NCBI RefSeq assembly: GCF_014222285.1
Contig: NZ_JACKZS010000029.1
Coordinates: 1 to 55,055 of the forward strand
Length of the DNA: 55,055 bases
DNA from: Nostoc sp. UCD121
GTDB lineage: Bacteria; Cyanobacteriota; Cyanobacteriia; Cyanobacteriales; Nostocaceae
Reading direction: 5' to 3'
Shown here: positions 25,910 through 34,231 of the stretch, one piece after another
How positions within the stretch are numbered: the first letter of the stretch is position 1
Layout of the letters: every line of letters begins with the position of its first letter
Notes under the pieces: model-generated
Told to the model about the DNA's origin: nothing
The model's input: only the letters and a program-made list of their open reading frames with translations
Databases searched by the model: none
Translations under genes and position numbers: made by a program

Positions 25910-26037
25910 CATAGTACAAATTACTTATTAAAAGGTGGTATTTAGAATCCTTTGGCGTGCAGAATTTAGTGGTCAATTAGCCGATTGTCTGCTAAATTCT
26001 GTATTTTAAATCCCAAAACCTAAATTAATATCAGCCT

Positions 26038-26904
26038 GTGTATTCATCTTCGATCTTTGAAACGAATCTAGACGATTTTTCGGCTCTTGAACCCCAACGT
26101 GCCCCAATTGGCATCTTTGACAGTGGTGTGGGTGGATTGACAGTACTGCGACAAATATATCGGCAACTCCCCAATGAATCAATTGTTTACTTTGGGGATA
26201 CAGCCCGACTTCCTTATGGAATTCGTTCACAAGCAGAAATTTTACAATTTACGCGCGAAATTATTACCTGGTTACAAAAGCAGCAGGTAAAAATGGTAAT
26301 TATGGCTTGCAATACTAGTTCTGCCTTAGCCCTAGAAACCGTCCGTCAAGAATTCAACATACCCATTTTAGGAGTAATTCTACCGGGTGCAAAAGCTGCG
26401 GTGCAGGAAGGAAAACGCATTGGTGTAATTGCCACTCCAGCTACAGCGAAAAGTAATGCTTATAAGCACGCCATCCTCGAAATTGCTCCTGATGTTCAAG
26501 TTTGGCAAGTTGGATGTCCAGAGTTTGTGCCACTGATTGAGCAAAATCGGATTCATGACCCCTACACTGCTGAAGTGGCGCGAGCCTACTTAGAGCCTTT
26601 ACTAGACCAAGAAATCGACACCTTAGTTCATGGCTGTACCCATTATCCCCACCTTACACCAGTATTGCGATCGCTCCTCCCCTCTCAAGTCAAGCTAGTT
26701 GACCCAGCTGTTCACGTGGTGGCAGCCTGTGCCCAAGAGTTAGACTTGCTAGGCTTAAAAAATACTCACCTCCCACTACCAACTCGTTTCGCCGTTAGCG
26801 GGTGTCCACAACAATTTTCCCAGTCAGGAGTGCAATGGCTAGGTTATACCCCGATGGTTGAAGAGGTTCGCTTTACTGATAGCGCTATTTCCCAACTTCT
26901 TTGA
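26038..26904 (+). CDS. murI: Glutamate racemase
   Basis: 288 residues. Converts L-Glu to D-Glu for the peptidoglycan stem peptide, using two cysteines and no cofactor. The motifs are intact: APIGIFDSGVGGLTVLR (22-38), YFGDTARLPYG, MACNTSSALA (Cys91), VHGCTHYPHL (Cys200) and LVDPA. It starts at a GTG with a weak ribosome site; the first 20 residues before the conserved core vary in length in the family, so a slightly later start cannot be excluded. Cytosolic. It sits behind the two cell-wall amidases in the same direction. Confidence 0.93.
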   Translation: MYSSSIFETNLDDFSALEPQRAPIGIFDSGVGGLTVLRQIYRQLPNESIVYFGDTARLPYGIRSQAEILQFTREIITWLQKQQVKMVIMACNTSSALALETVRQEFNIPILGVILPGAKAAVQEGKRIGVIATPATAKSNAYKHAILEIAPDVQVWQVGCPEFVPLIEQNRIHDPYTAEVARAYLEPLLDQEIDTLVHGCTHYPHLTPVLRSLLPSQVKLVDPAVHVVAACAQELDLLGLKNTHLPLPTRFAVSGCPQQFSQSGVQWLGYTPMVEEVRFTDSAISQLL

Positions 26905-27015
26905 AGGAGGCAGGAGGCAGGGGGAAGAGAGAAGGAAGACAAGGGAGACAAGGGAGAGGGGGAGACAAAGAAGAGACTTGTTTAATCATTTTCCCTTATT
27001 CGTCTTGTCCTCCTT
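26904..27015. repeat. Low-complexity purine tract with opposite pyrimidine tract
   Basis: 26904-26975 is nearly all G/A with a few C (AGGGAGACAAGGGAGAGGGG). 26990-27015 is the approximate complement (TCTTGTCCTCCTTGTCCCTC). Together they could fold into a long imperfect hairpin between convergent murI and msrB and act as a terminator for both. Confidence 0.45.
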
Positions 27016-27060
27016 GTCCCTCTGCTACCTATTTGTATCAACCTTAAAGTGAAACGTAAA

Positions 27061-27555
27061 TTAGGCGGGAGTAAATTTCAGCGAAACACCGTTCATACAG
27101 TAGCGCTTGCCTGTGGGTGCAGGGCCGTCATCAAAAACATGACCAAGATGACCACCACAACGACTACAATGTACTTCAACTCTGGTCATAAACAATGACT
27201 TATCTACAGTAGTAGCGATCGCACCTTCAATCGGGTTAAAGAAGCTGGGCCAGCCAGTACCACTGTTAAATTTGGTATCAGAGGTAAACAATGGCAGTTC
27301 ACACGCGGCACAATAATAAGTACCCTTGTCGTACTCCTTATCTAATGCGCTGGTGTGAGGGCGTTCAGTCCCGTGTTTACGCAATACATTAAACTGTTCT
27401 GGCGTTAAAATCGTGCGCCACTCTTCTTCTGGTTTGGTAATTTCAAATCCACTATTAGAAGTTGTCATCGCTTTTGCCCCCCAGTTGATATACCTTGATA
27501 ACAATGCTGTGCCGACTATTACCGCACTAGCCTGTAAAAAATATCGTTTGTCCAT
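27061..27555 (-). CDS. msrB: Peptide-methionine (R)-S-oxide reductase, exported or membrane-anchored
   Basis: 164 residues. Reduces the R form of methionine sulfoxide in proteins. Zinc cysteines: YCAAC (Cys82, Cys85) and HCSRCGG (Cys130, Cys133). Catalytic Cys153 in KRYCMNGVSLKF, and the substrate loop GTGWPSFF. The N-terminal 25 residues (DKRYFLQASAVIVGTALLS) form a hydrophobic segment resembling an uncleaved or Tat-like signal, so this copy probably acts outside the cytoplasm. A Met at residue 30 could give a cytosolic form. Convergent with murI. Confidence 0.9.
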   Translation of the reverse strand: MDKRYFLQASAVIVGTALLSRYINWGAKAMTTSNSGFEITKPEEEWRTILTPEQFNVLRKHGTERPHTSALDKEYDKGTYYCAACELPLFTSDTKFNSGTGWPSFFNPIEGAIATTVDKSLFMTRVEVHCSRCGGHLGHVFDDGPAPTGKRYCMNGVSLKFTPA

Positions 27556-27699
27556 ATATCTATTATTTTCTATTTTCCGGTTAACTGGGCAATCAACTCC
27601 AGTACGGAATTCCCTACTTAATCACTATAATCAGCGATCGCTCTGAATTAGCGCTGATAAAGTGATTAAAATTAGCTAAGAAACAAAAAATTATTCTCA

Positions 27700-27729
27700 G
27701 GTAGGGGCAATTCATGAATTGCCCCTACC
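27700..27729. repeat. 30-bp perfect palindrome
   Basis: Left arm GGTAGGGGCAATTCA, right arm its exact complement with no loop. It sits between two minus-strand genes. This kind of GGGGCAATTCATGAATTGCC palindrome is a familiar interspersed repeat of Nostoc spacers. Folded as RNA it would give a strong hairpin on either strand. Confidence 0.6.
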
Positions 27730-27796
27730 ATGTCTAGTTTCGCGTAAGTACTAATGTGATGTCTGCAACGGGCTATGCCTACGAATTATGGCTAGA

Positions 27797-29098
27797 TTAA
27801 CCAAAACTTTGAACAACATACATATCATTACCAGTATCCCCTACTAAAAGCAAGTTACTGTCATCACTTTCTAGATTTCGACTGCCAGCAATACCCTTTT
27901 GTAGGACTTTAATCAGTCTTTGGGGAGAGAAAGATTCTAATTCCACAAACTTTCCAGATTCTAACCATGTTAATTCTTCAGCAGACAAACTTTGACGAAC
28001 TTTTTGAGGTAATTGTTTAGCTGCTTGCGCCGAATCTCGAGAAGATTGAATGAACATTCCGCGTTTAGCAGCGATAATTTGACTTGGTGTTAATCCGATA
28101 TCAATAATTGCAATCTCGCTATTGAGAAACCAACTAGCATTGCTTCTCAAATTATGAACTAAACTAATTCCTCGTGGATTGCAATCATGCACTGCATAGA
28201 CTTTCAAATCGGGATTGCGGCGCAGCATTTGCATTGTGGTGTCAAAAATGCTTTGCGGATATCCAGTAATGCTGAGAATTGCACAGTTATTTTCAAAGTG
28301 AAAATTATTAGCAATTAATAGTTGAGCAATACTAGCACTATCGCAAACTACTAATCTATCAAAACTGTAAGCAGTTACATCAGGATTAATTATGGCTGGT
28401 GTATTTTCTTCACGCGGAAAAGGTAGTATTTTAAGAATTGAACCATTTATTTTCTGCCATTGGTTTAACCAACCTTGAAAATCATTTTGAGAAAATAAAA
28501 ACTCCTGTGCAAATTTAGTTTGTCCTAGCTGTCTAGTTCCCCAGTATATCGATAGCATCCCTAGAATAACGGCGATGACAAATAGACTAAACGAGTTATA
28601 TATAATTAAGCTGGCATAAATTCCCACAGCAATAATCATACCTCCTATTATTTGGAAACATCGAGCATATTTTTGGCGAGAGTTAATATTTGTTTTATTT
28701 GATATAGATTTTTTATATAGAAACAATAAAAAGCATATATTAAACACAATTGATGCTATTAACCAAGAATTAGCACCAAACACTAACGAAGCAAAGCCAC
28801 CTATAAACCCTGGTACCCAAATATTAAAAAATAAATATATAAATAACAAACCAAATATTGAAATAGACTTGACTTTTACCCGGCTATCTAATAAGTAAAA
28901 AAGCTGCTTGGGAGTGAAAAATAAGGTATTATTTGCAGAAATATCAGCAATCGCCTTTGCAAAAAAAGGGTCAGTAATCTTAACACTACTCATACTGGTC
29001 GGTTCAAAAGCAAAGGGATGATTGCATTTTATACACCGACCTTTATTAGCTGTCCGGTCTTTGAGTTTATTGTCAGTTCCGCAGTTAATGCACTTCAT
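27797..29098 (-). CDS. Zinc-ribbon membrane protein with a Toprim-like C-terminal domain
   Basis: 433 residues, not a named family as far as I know. An N-terminal zinc ribbon has Cys3, Cys6, Cys22 and Cys25 (MKCINC, GRCIKC). Around 35-75 is a conserved segment (ITDPFFAKAIADISANNTLFFTPKQLFYLL). About four membrane helices follow at 78-97, 111-128, 149-168 and 170-186. The part from about 248 to 342 reads like the Toprim domain of Spo11/TopoVI-A: RLVVCDSASIAQLL, ILSITGYPQ, VYAVHDCNPRGISL, IDIGLTPSQI. The Toprim Glu is absent and the usual D-x-D is D-C-N, so metal catalysis is doubtful. Function unknown; the Toprim similarity is my reading of the pattern. Confidence 0.7.
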   Translation of the reverse strand: MKCINCGTDNKLKDRTANKGRCIKCNHPFAFEPTSMSSVKITDPFFAKAIADISANNTLFFTPKQLFYLLDSRVKVKSISIFGLLFIYLFFNIWVPGFIGGFASLVFGANSWLIASIVFNICFLLFLYKKSISNKTNINSRQKYARCFQIIGGMIIAVGIYASLIIYNSFSLFVIAVILGMLSIYWGTRQLGQTKFAQEFLFSQNDFQGWLNQWQKINGSILKILPFPREENTPAIINPDVTAYSFDRLVVCDSASIAQLLIANNFHFENNCAILSITGYPQSIFDTTMQMLRRNPDLKVYAVHDCNPRGISLVHNLRSNASWFLNSEIAIIDIGLTPSQIIAAKRGMFIQSSRDSAQAAKQLPQKVRQSLSAEELTWLESGKFVELESFSPQRLIKVLQKGIAGSRNLESDDSNLLLVGDTGNDMYVVQSFG

Positions 29099-29209
29099 AA
29101 TGGTTGCTCAATGTTATTTATTAATTGTTGGGAAGGCAAGAGGCAATAGGCAATAGGAAAAAAGGCTTTTGAGTTGTATGGAGTTTTTTCACACAATCAA
29201 ATATGAGTC

Positions 29210-30481
29210 CTATAGCACCTGATTTGTTAGTAAAACACTGTAGTCTTCCCGCCAGCGAATCAAGCGATGTGTGCCATTTTCTAGCAGGACTTCAGCAGGT
29301 TTGGGGCGGTGTAAAAAGTGAGACGACATGGCATAACCATAAGCACCGACATCTAGAATGGCAACAATATCACCAATTTCTAACGCTGGAAGTTGGCAAT
29401 TTTTACCTAGATAATCTCGTGAATATGTGGTGTTACCACAAATATCAGTTGTGAATGGATCGTCTGCTTGTTTCCAAGTGATAATTTCTCGGTAGCCGCC
29501 GTGTACTGATGGTACTGAAAGATTGGCAACGGTGGTATCAACTCCGACAATCTGTTTTTCTCCTTGCCATTTTACAGAAACAACTTGAGCAAGCAAAGTT
29601 GCACATTCTGCGATCGCACTTCGTCCCGGTTCAATCACCAAATCAATTTTCCGCCCTAAATGAGTGATTCTCTCGGTTAACTCAGCGCCAAATATTTCCC
29701 AGTCAAAGGCTGTTTTGTTGTGGTGATATGGGTAGCCAAAACCACCACCAAAATCTAAATATTCCCAATCTGGTAACTTTTGTGCAATGGCGATTACTGT
29801 GTCAATTACCTGGGTGAAAGCGGCTGTGGCATTAGTTCCAGTCCCTCGATAGAAGTGTAAACCACTCAGCTTTAATCCAACTTCATGAGTTAAAGCGATC
29901 GCATCACCAAATTCTTCAGGACGCACACCAATGCGGCTATCTCCGGTAATTTCGGGCAAATTGAGGCGTAAACCTAGCCGAATAGATTTATCTCTCTGTT
30001 TGGGCAAAACTTCACAGCATAACTGCAATTGAGCGAGGCTATCGAGATTGAGAGTTGTAACTCCCCAATTTAAGACTTGTAGCATCTCAGCCCGATTCAA
30101 ATTGCTACCACTGTAAACAATCTCACTAGGATCGAAACCAGCTTGCAATCCTAGGTAGATATCTCCTGGGGTATTAGCGTGAAGTCCCCACCCAAATGAG
30201 CGAAAAATTTTTAACAACGCAATATTGCCATTAGTAACGCTTGCAAACCGAAATTGCGTGCGGGGATAACTGACTGCTTTAGTAATGCGTTCAATAGTTT
30301 CATGCAAGCGATCGCCATTATAAACATAAAGCGGAGAACCATAAGTACTCAGCAACTCCTGAGCAAGTTCCCCAGAAAACGGCAAAGATGAAAGGATTAA
30401 TTGCTTATTCACAACTCCTGTAGAGACGCGATTAATCGCGTCTCTACTCCCTAACTCCTCACTTTTATCTAACCTTGCCAT
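29210..30481 (-). CDS. Fold-III (DapDC/ODC-like) decarboxylase homologue lacking the PLP lysine
   Basis: About 423 residues from the ATG at 30481, which overlaps the stop codon of the upstream gene; a GTG at 30412 just past a palindrome, or a TTG at 30532, are alternatives. The alanine-racemase-like barrel and C-terminal beta domain are intact: GSPLYVYNGDRL, WGLHANTPGDIYLGLQAGF, DFGGGFGYP, IEPGRS, VAILDVGAYGYAMSSHF. In active enzymes Y-A-x-K-A-N carries the Schiff-base lysine. Here it reads RFASVTNGN, with Val82 in place of Lys. The H-x-H and C-E-S-x-D motifs are also changed (LHFYRG, CGNTTYSRD). It is therefore probably not a standard decarboxylase. Last gene of a three-gene run with an asparagine-synthetase-like protein. 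Confidence 0.8.
   Translation of the reverse strand: MARLDKSEELGSRDAINRVSTGVVNKQLILSSLPFSGELAQELLSTYGSPLYVYNGDRLHETIERITKAVSYPRTQFRFASVTNGNIALLKIFRSFGWGLHANTPGDIYLGLQAGFDPSEIVYSGSNLNRAEMLQVLNWGVTTLNLDSLAQLQLCCEVLPKQRDKSIRLGLRLNLPEITGDSRIGVRPEEFGDAIALTHEVGLKLSGLHFYRGTGTNATAAFTQVIDTVIAIAQKLPDWEYLDFGGGFGYPYHHNKTAFDWEIFGAELTERITHLGRKIDLVIEPGRSAIAECATLLAQVVSVKWQGEKQIVGVDTTVANLSVPSVHGGYREIITWKQADDPFTTDICGNTTYSRDYLGKNCQLPALEIGDIVAILDVGAYGYAMSSHFLHRPKPAEVLLENGTHRLIRWREDYSVLLTNQVL
30420..30447. repeat. 28-bp perfect palindrome at a gene junction
   Basis: Left arm GTAGAGACGCGATT, right arm its exact complement, no loop. It lies between the end of the asparagine-synthetase-like gene and the GTG at 30412 of the next gene. 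If the ATG at 30481 is used, it is translated as RDAINRVST near the N-terminus. Confidence 0.6.
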
Positions 30482-32301
30482 CGCTTGTAATTTCTCCATA
30501 GCCAACGATGTAACCAAAAAGGATGATCCCAAGACTGTTTACTTAGTTCTTCATTTAAAACATGCGATCGCCAAAGTTGCCACATAATAAGTAACCAGAG
30601 AGTCTCACCAATCCGTCGGTCTTGAATAGCTGCTCCCAGTTTGCCTTCAACGATTTGTGCCGCGATATGAGGATAAAAGTGATTATTAGCGCGAAGTATT
30701 TCTGGATTGAGCCAGATGCCTAGCTGATGCCAAAAATCATTTAAACACCAAGAAGTTAAGGGAACCCCCATCCCACGCTTTTGTCGCCAGACAATTTCAG
30801 GCGGGAGCCAATTTTCTACAGCCCGTTTGAGGATATATTTTTCACAAGCTCCTTGCAAACAGAGTTCTCCAGATAGGCGGAATGTCCATTCTGCTAAAGG
30901 TAAATCACAAAAAGGCGATCGCACCCACAACCCATGAGCAAACCCTAATGTAGTCGCACGGGGATGGATATTTTGCGCCCCTTTGAGCATCAGACTGGCA
31001 CGGCGGAGGCGATGTAGCAAAGATGGACACTCATTGCGATCTAAAGCTGCCAACAGCCAATCTTCAGGATGCAAATTTTGGATCTGTGCGTAAACCTCCG
31101 GCTGATAAACTTGAGATTCGTATCCCCCAAGGCGGTGAAAGGTGCGGAGATATTGCTGGATAAAAGTTTCTTGCCCGGCGGGATTTTCTGCCTGATAAAC
31201 ACCTGCGGCAATTAAAGGTTTATTCGTCCAACCAGCAAATAATTGATCTCCACCTTCGCCGTTAAAAATTACCTGAGTTTCTTGACTCGCCCTTTGAGAT
31301 AAGAGATACAACGGAACACACACCCCATCTCCAAAGGGTAAATCTAATGCTTGCACAGTAGGAATTAGGGCATTCTTGATCGAACTTGGCGTTACTGCAA
31401 CTTTAATAAGCGGAATTTTGAGAAACTGGGCAACTTGTTCAGAGTATGGATATTCTGAAATACCTACATCACCAAAATCTAGAGTGTAGGCGCGGACTTT
31501 CACCCCTGCTTGCACCAACAGCGCCGCCACCACTGAAGAATCAAGTCCGCCAGAGAGAAATACCGCAACAGGTTCATCCTTTAAATCGGCAATCTGTCGT
31601 TCAATGGAATCTTTAAGGAGGGTTTGCAATTCAGTAATTGCTGTAGCTTCATCTGTTAACTGTTCTGGCGCTTCTTGCCACGAGTGGATTTTTTTAGATT
31701 CAGGTGTTTGCAGAATACCTGATTGAGAATCGCTCTGCCAAATTAATTCAGTTCCCACCGTCACTGCAAACACTCCATTAACAGGGGTCAAAGGTGTAGG
31801 AACATAAGAAAAACAGCTATAGCCATATAACCCAGAAATGCTAACTTCTGACTGTTGCAAAATCGGTAAGAGTAGTTGCAGTTGTGATGCAAACCAGATA
31901 ACTTGTCCTTGCTGAGTCCAATATAAGGGCATCTTTCCGAAAGGTTCTCTACCCAAAATTAGGCAGTTATTTTCTTGGAGACTTACCCAAGCATCGGGTG
32001 AAGTTAATAATCCTGATGCCGAAATCGCAGCAATTTGATTTTTTAGCGGTGGACAATTTCCATCAATTCCTATATGAACAACATTCCAAAAAGGATAATT
32101 TTCTTGTAGAGAGAAATTATTTTTCTGACCTAACCCCCTAACCCCCTTCCCTTGCAGGGAAGGGGGAAAGTTCAAAGCCTCTCCCCTACAAGGGGAGAGG
32201 TTTGGAGAGAGGTTTTTCAGAACCCTATTTAACAGCGCCTCCAACTCATGTTGAGCGCCATAACCCCAATAACCAAGAAAGTGATGCGGGATGTTGCCCA
32301 T
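30469..32301 (-). CDS. Asparagine-synthetase-like protein without glutaminase cysteine (copy 1)
   Basis: 610 residues. The C-terminal synthetase domain has the PP-loop VAVFLSGGLDSSVVAALL (Ser-Gly-Gly-Leu-Asp-Ser-Ser at 250-256) and NGEGGDQLFAGW, so ATP-dependent amide formation is plausible. The N-terminal domain should start Met-Cys for glutamine hydrolysis; here it starts MGNIPHHFLGYWGYG, with no Cys2. Relatives with this loss include beta-lactam synthetases and lasso-peptide cyclases, which do not use glutamine. Residues about 31-60 (LSPNLSPCRGEALNF...) are encoded by an inserted palindromic repeat. The gene starts 6 bp after its upstream neighbour ends and overlaps or abuts the next, giving an operon. 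Substrate unknown. Confidence 0.85.
   Translation of the reverse strand: MGNIPHHFLGYWGYGAQHELEALLNRVLKNLSPNLSPCRGEALNFPPSLQGKGVRGLGQKNNFSLQENYPFWNVVHIGIDGNCPPLKNQIAAISASGLLTSPDAWVSLQENNCLILGREPFGKMPLYWTQQGQVIWFASQLQLLLPILQQSEVSISGLYGYSCFSYVPTPLTPVNGVFAVTVGTELIWQSDSQSGILQTPESKKIHSWQEAPEQLTDEATAITELQTLLKDSIERQIADLKDEPVAVFLSGGLDSSVVAALLVQAGVKVRAYTLDFGDVGISEYPYSEQVAQFLKIPLIKVAVTPSSIKNALIPTVQALDLPFGDGVCVPLYLLSQRASQETQVIFNGEGGDQLFAGWTNKPLIAAGVYQAENPAGQETFIQQYLRTFHRLGGYESQVYQPEVYAQIQNLHPEDWLLAALDRNECPSLLHRLRRASLMLKGAQNIHPRATTLGFAHGLWVRSPFCDLPLAEWTFRLSGELCLQGACEKYILKRAVENWLPPEIVWRQKRGMGVPLTSWCLNDFWHQLGIWLNPEILRANNHFYPHIAAQIVEGKLGAAIQDRRIGETLWLLIMWQLWRSHVLNEELSKQSWDHPFWLHRWLWRNYKRWQG
32122..32211. repeat. 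Double-hairpin Nostoc repeat inserted in frame within a gene
   Basis: Two adjacent perfect 10-bp stems: CCCCCTTCCC (32142-32151) with GGGAAGGGGG (32157-32166), and CCTCTCCCCT (32178-32187) with AGGGGAGAGG (32191-32200), framed by CTAACCCCCTAACCC. This is a common interspersed repeat in Nostoc spacers. Here it lies inside the asparagine-synthetase-like gene without breaking the frame, adding about 30 residues. Confidence 0.7.
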
Positions 32302-32307
32302 CTGGAC

Positions 32308-32931
32308 TTATTTCACTTCAAAGGTTTCATCACTAATCTGCCGACCTTCCAGCAACATCTGCACCTTCCAATTGCCAACAGTTGCAGCCGGATTAATCGT
32401 GTAGCGGCACTGCGTATCCCAGACAGACGTATTAATTTCGCGGGTTTGATAACTGTTCTGCCTGGCAATTTGACCACTTGGGTCAATCCAATTACAGGAG
32501 AGAGCCAGCTTTTTACCCAAAGGTGCATCTTTTAAAGTGACACGGTACAAAATTTCTGGATTGGTTTGGCGAGAAATTGTCTTCAAGTCACCGCCAGTAT
32601 TTGATACCAAGGTGATGCGGTCTTGTTGAGCAGAAACACGAGAGAGTACAGAATTCTGTCGCTGGATGAAAAATATTGTAGATGCACTCAGTATCACTAA
32701 GAATGCCACAACTCCAGAGGTAATCCATCGATTGCGGTGCTGCTGTACCTCCAGCGCTTGGCGGCGATTTAACTGAATCAGCGCTTCATCTAGTAACTCA
32801 GGCGGTAAATTCAACTCCTGTAAAATTTCTCTAACCTGCTGTTGGTCTAGTTCCGCTTCTCGACGCACTTGCAGACCTTCTACTTCTGTGACTATTTGTG
32901 CTAATTGCTCTTGAGTCAGTCGTTGCGTCAT
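32308..32931 (-). CDS. Single-span membrane protein, function unknown
   Basis: 207 residues. A helical, charged cytoplasmic part (1-65, EQLAQIVTEVEGLQVRREAE, VREILQELNLPPELLDEAL) precedes one membrane helix (about 69-89, WITSGVVAFLVILSASTIFF). The outside part is beta-rich (DRITLVSNTGGD, LYRVTLKDAPLGKKLALSC, GNWKVQMLLEGRQISDETFEV) with two cysteines (WDTQCRY and LSCNW) that could pair. I do not recognise a family. It is the first gene of the run leading into the asparagine-synthetase-like gene (6-bp gap), so it may anchor or assist that product at the membrane. Divergent from the VOC gene. Confidence 0.65.
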   Translation of the reverse strand: MTQRLTQEQLAQIVTEVEGLQVRREAELDQQQVREILQELNLPPELLDEALIQLNRRQALEVQQHRNRWITSGVVAFLVILSASTIFFIQRQNSVLSRVSAQQDRITLVSNTGGDLKTISRQTNPEILYRVTLKDAPLGKKLALSCNWIDPSGQIARQNSYQTREINTSVWDTQCRYTINPAATVGNWKVQMLLEGRQISDETFEVK

Positions 32932-33130
32932 CGCTTAACTCCTGTTAAAAAAACTTGATTGATGGCGATTCTTGATCTTGATTACGTGCAATTAGAAAAA
33001 CTCTATACTCATTTTTCTAGGTACATCATAAGCTACAACCTAAAGTTGTTGCTTTTCCGATTCTTTCTGAGATATCTTTCCGAAAGCTTTATTTATTTGA
33101 CCAATCTAAAATCTAAAATCCAAAATTGTT

Positions 33131-34162
33131 ATGGCTCAAGAACAACAAACCGCAATTGAAGGTATCTATGAAGTCTGTATCGGCATCCCGGAACCAATTT
33201 CTGCAATTCAGTATTGGGAGCAATTTGGCTATCGTATTGGTCAAGTGGGTGAATTAACCGCAGATATAGCCTATCAATTATATGGAGTAAATTCGTCTTT
33301 ACGCTCAATTCGCCTCTACCACCAAAATTCAGATCATGGTTTGATTCGGTTAATGGTTTGGCAAAAACCCACCCATGAAGGTTTGGGAATAGCATCGATG
33401 AAAATTAAGGGAAATCGCTGGGCGACAAGCTTAACGACTGATGTGTTAAGTATCTTAAATCATATAGAGGATGCAAAAGCCGCAGGTTTTCCTATTAGAC
33501 ACTCTAATCCTTATTGGGAAGTCATCTACAACAAAGAGAGGAAAAGCCGTCCTTTTGTTGAGTCAGCAGTTGGTGTCCGAGAAATGTTGCTACTTCAACC
33601 CTTAGCTCGACAAGTTTTATTTCAACGCTTTGGCTATACACTACCGCATTACGGGCAAGTTAATCATAATGCTGCTCTTAAGGCTAGTCAGTTTACTCAT
33701 ATAGGAATCATCTCTCAGGATGACAGCAAACAAACCCTCAAGTTTTATGAAGATGTCTTAGGTTTGCTGCGTGTGCGTGATGATGTCGAAACTAGCTATG
33801 AATCTTCGCCAGCAGGTCGAGATATTTTTGACCTTAACCCTGGTGAAAAGTTTATTGTTACTGCTTTTGACGATCCGCGTTCTTCTAAGTCTGACCTCAT
33901 GGCTGCACGCAGTGGTAGACTTTATATTGTTCGATTCCCAGAATCTATTAATTTAGAATCGCGTTTTGAGGCAGCCCAACCAGGTAGCTTGGGTATGTCT
34001 TTATATACCTATCGGGTTAAGGGGATACAAGAGTATTGCGATCGCATTAAAGCAAGTACTGTACAAAAAGTTACAAGTATTATTAGTAATGAGTTTGGTG
34101 AGACAAGTTTCTCTTTTATTGCACCAGATGGCTATTTCTGGACTTTGCTGGAAGTTAATTAA
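33131..34162 (+). CDS. VOC (glyoxalase/dioxygenase-fold) family protein
   Basis: 343 residues. It has at least two vicinal-oxygen-chelate modules: the N-terminal half starts IEGIYEVCIGIPEPISAIQYWEQFGYRI, and the second starts FTHIGIISQDDSKQTLKFYEDVLGLLRVRDDVET and ends SFSFIAPDGYFWTLLEVN. The His in FTHIGI and Glu in LLEVN sit where VOC proteins bind a metal. No signal peptide. Reaction unknown; VOC proteins include lyases, dioxygenases and antibiotic-binding proteins. Divergent from the three-gene asparagine-synthetase run, sharing a 200-bp spacer with AATCTAAAATC heptamers, so common control is possible. Confidence 0.75.
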   Translation: MAQEQQTAIEGIYEVCIGIPEPISAIQYWEQFGYRIGQVGELTADIAYQLYGVNSSLRSIRLYHQNSDHGLIRLMVWQKPTHEGLGIASMKIKGNRWATSLTTDVLSILNHIEDAKAAGFPIRHSNPYWEVIYNKERKSRPFVESAVGVREMLLLQPLARQVLFQRFGYTLPHYGQVNHNAALKASQFTHIGIISQDDSKQTLKFYEDVLGLLRVRDDVETSYESSPAGRDIFDLNPGEKFIVTAFDDPRSSKSDLMAARSGRLYIVRFPESINLESRFEAAQPGSLGMSLYTYRVKGIQEYCDRIKASTVQKVTSIISNEFGETSFSFIAPDGYFWTLLEVN

Positions 34163-34163
34163 C

Positions 34164-34220
34164 TGGGCATTGGGCACTTGTACTGAGCGTAGTTGAAGTA
34201 TTGCCCATACCCAATGCCCA
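34164..34220 (+). terminator. Long-stem hairpin after the VOC gene
   Basis: TGGGCATTGGG (34164-34174) pairs with CCCAATGCCCA (34210-34220), followed by AAAAACTAG. It begins right after the stop codon. The GGGCATTGGGCA arms are the same repeat seen near 18450. The loop is large (35 nt). Convergent genes on both sides could use it. Confidence 0.5.
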
Positions 34221-34231
34221 AAAACTAGTTT

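Noticed and set aside
26858..27052. 64-codon frame over the purine tract after murI
   Set aside because: Arg/Glu-rich low-complexity translation of a purine repeat.
29203..29454. Plus-strand frame opposite the end of the fold-III gene
   Set aside because: Complement of a well-supported gene.
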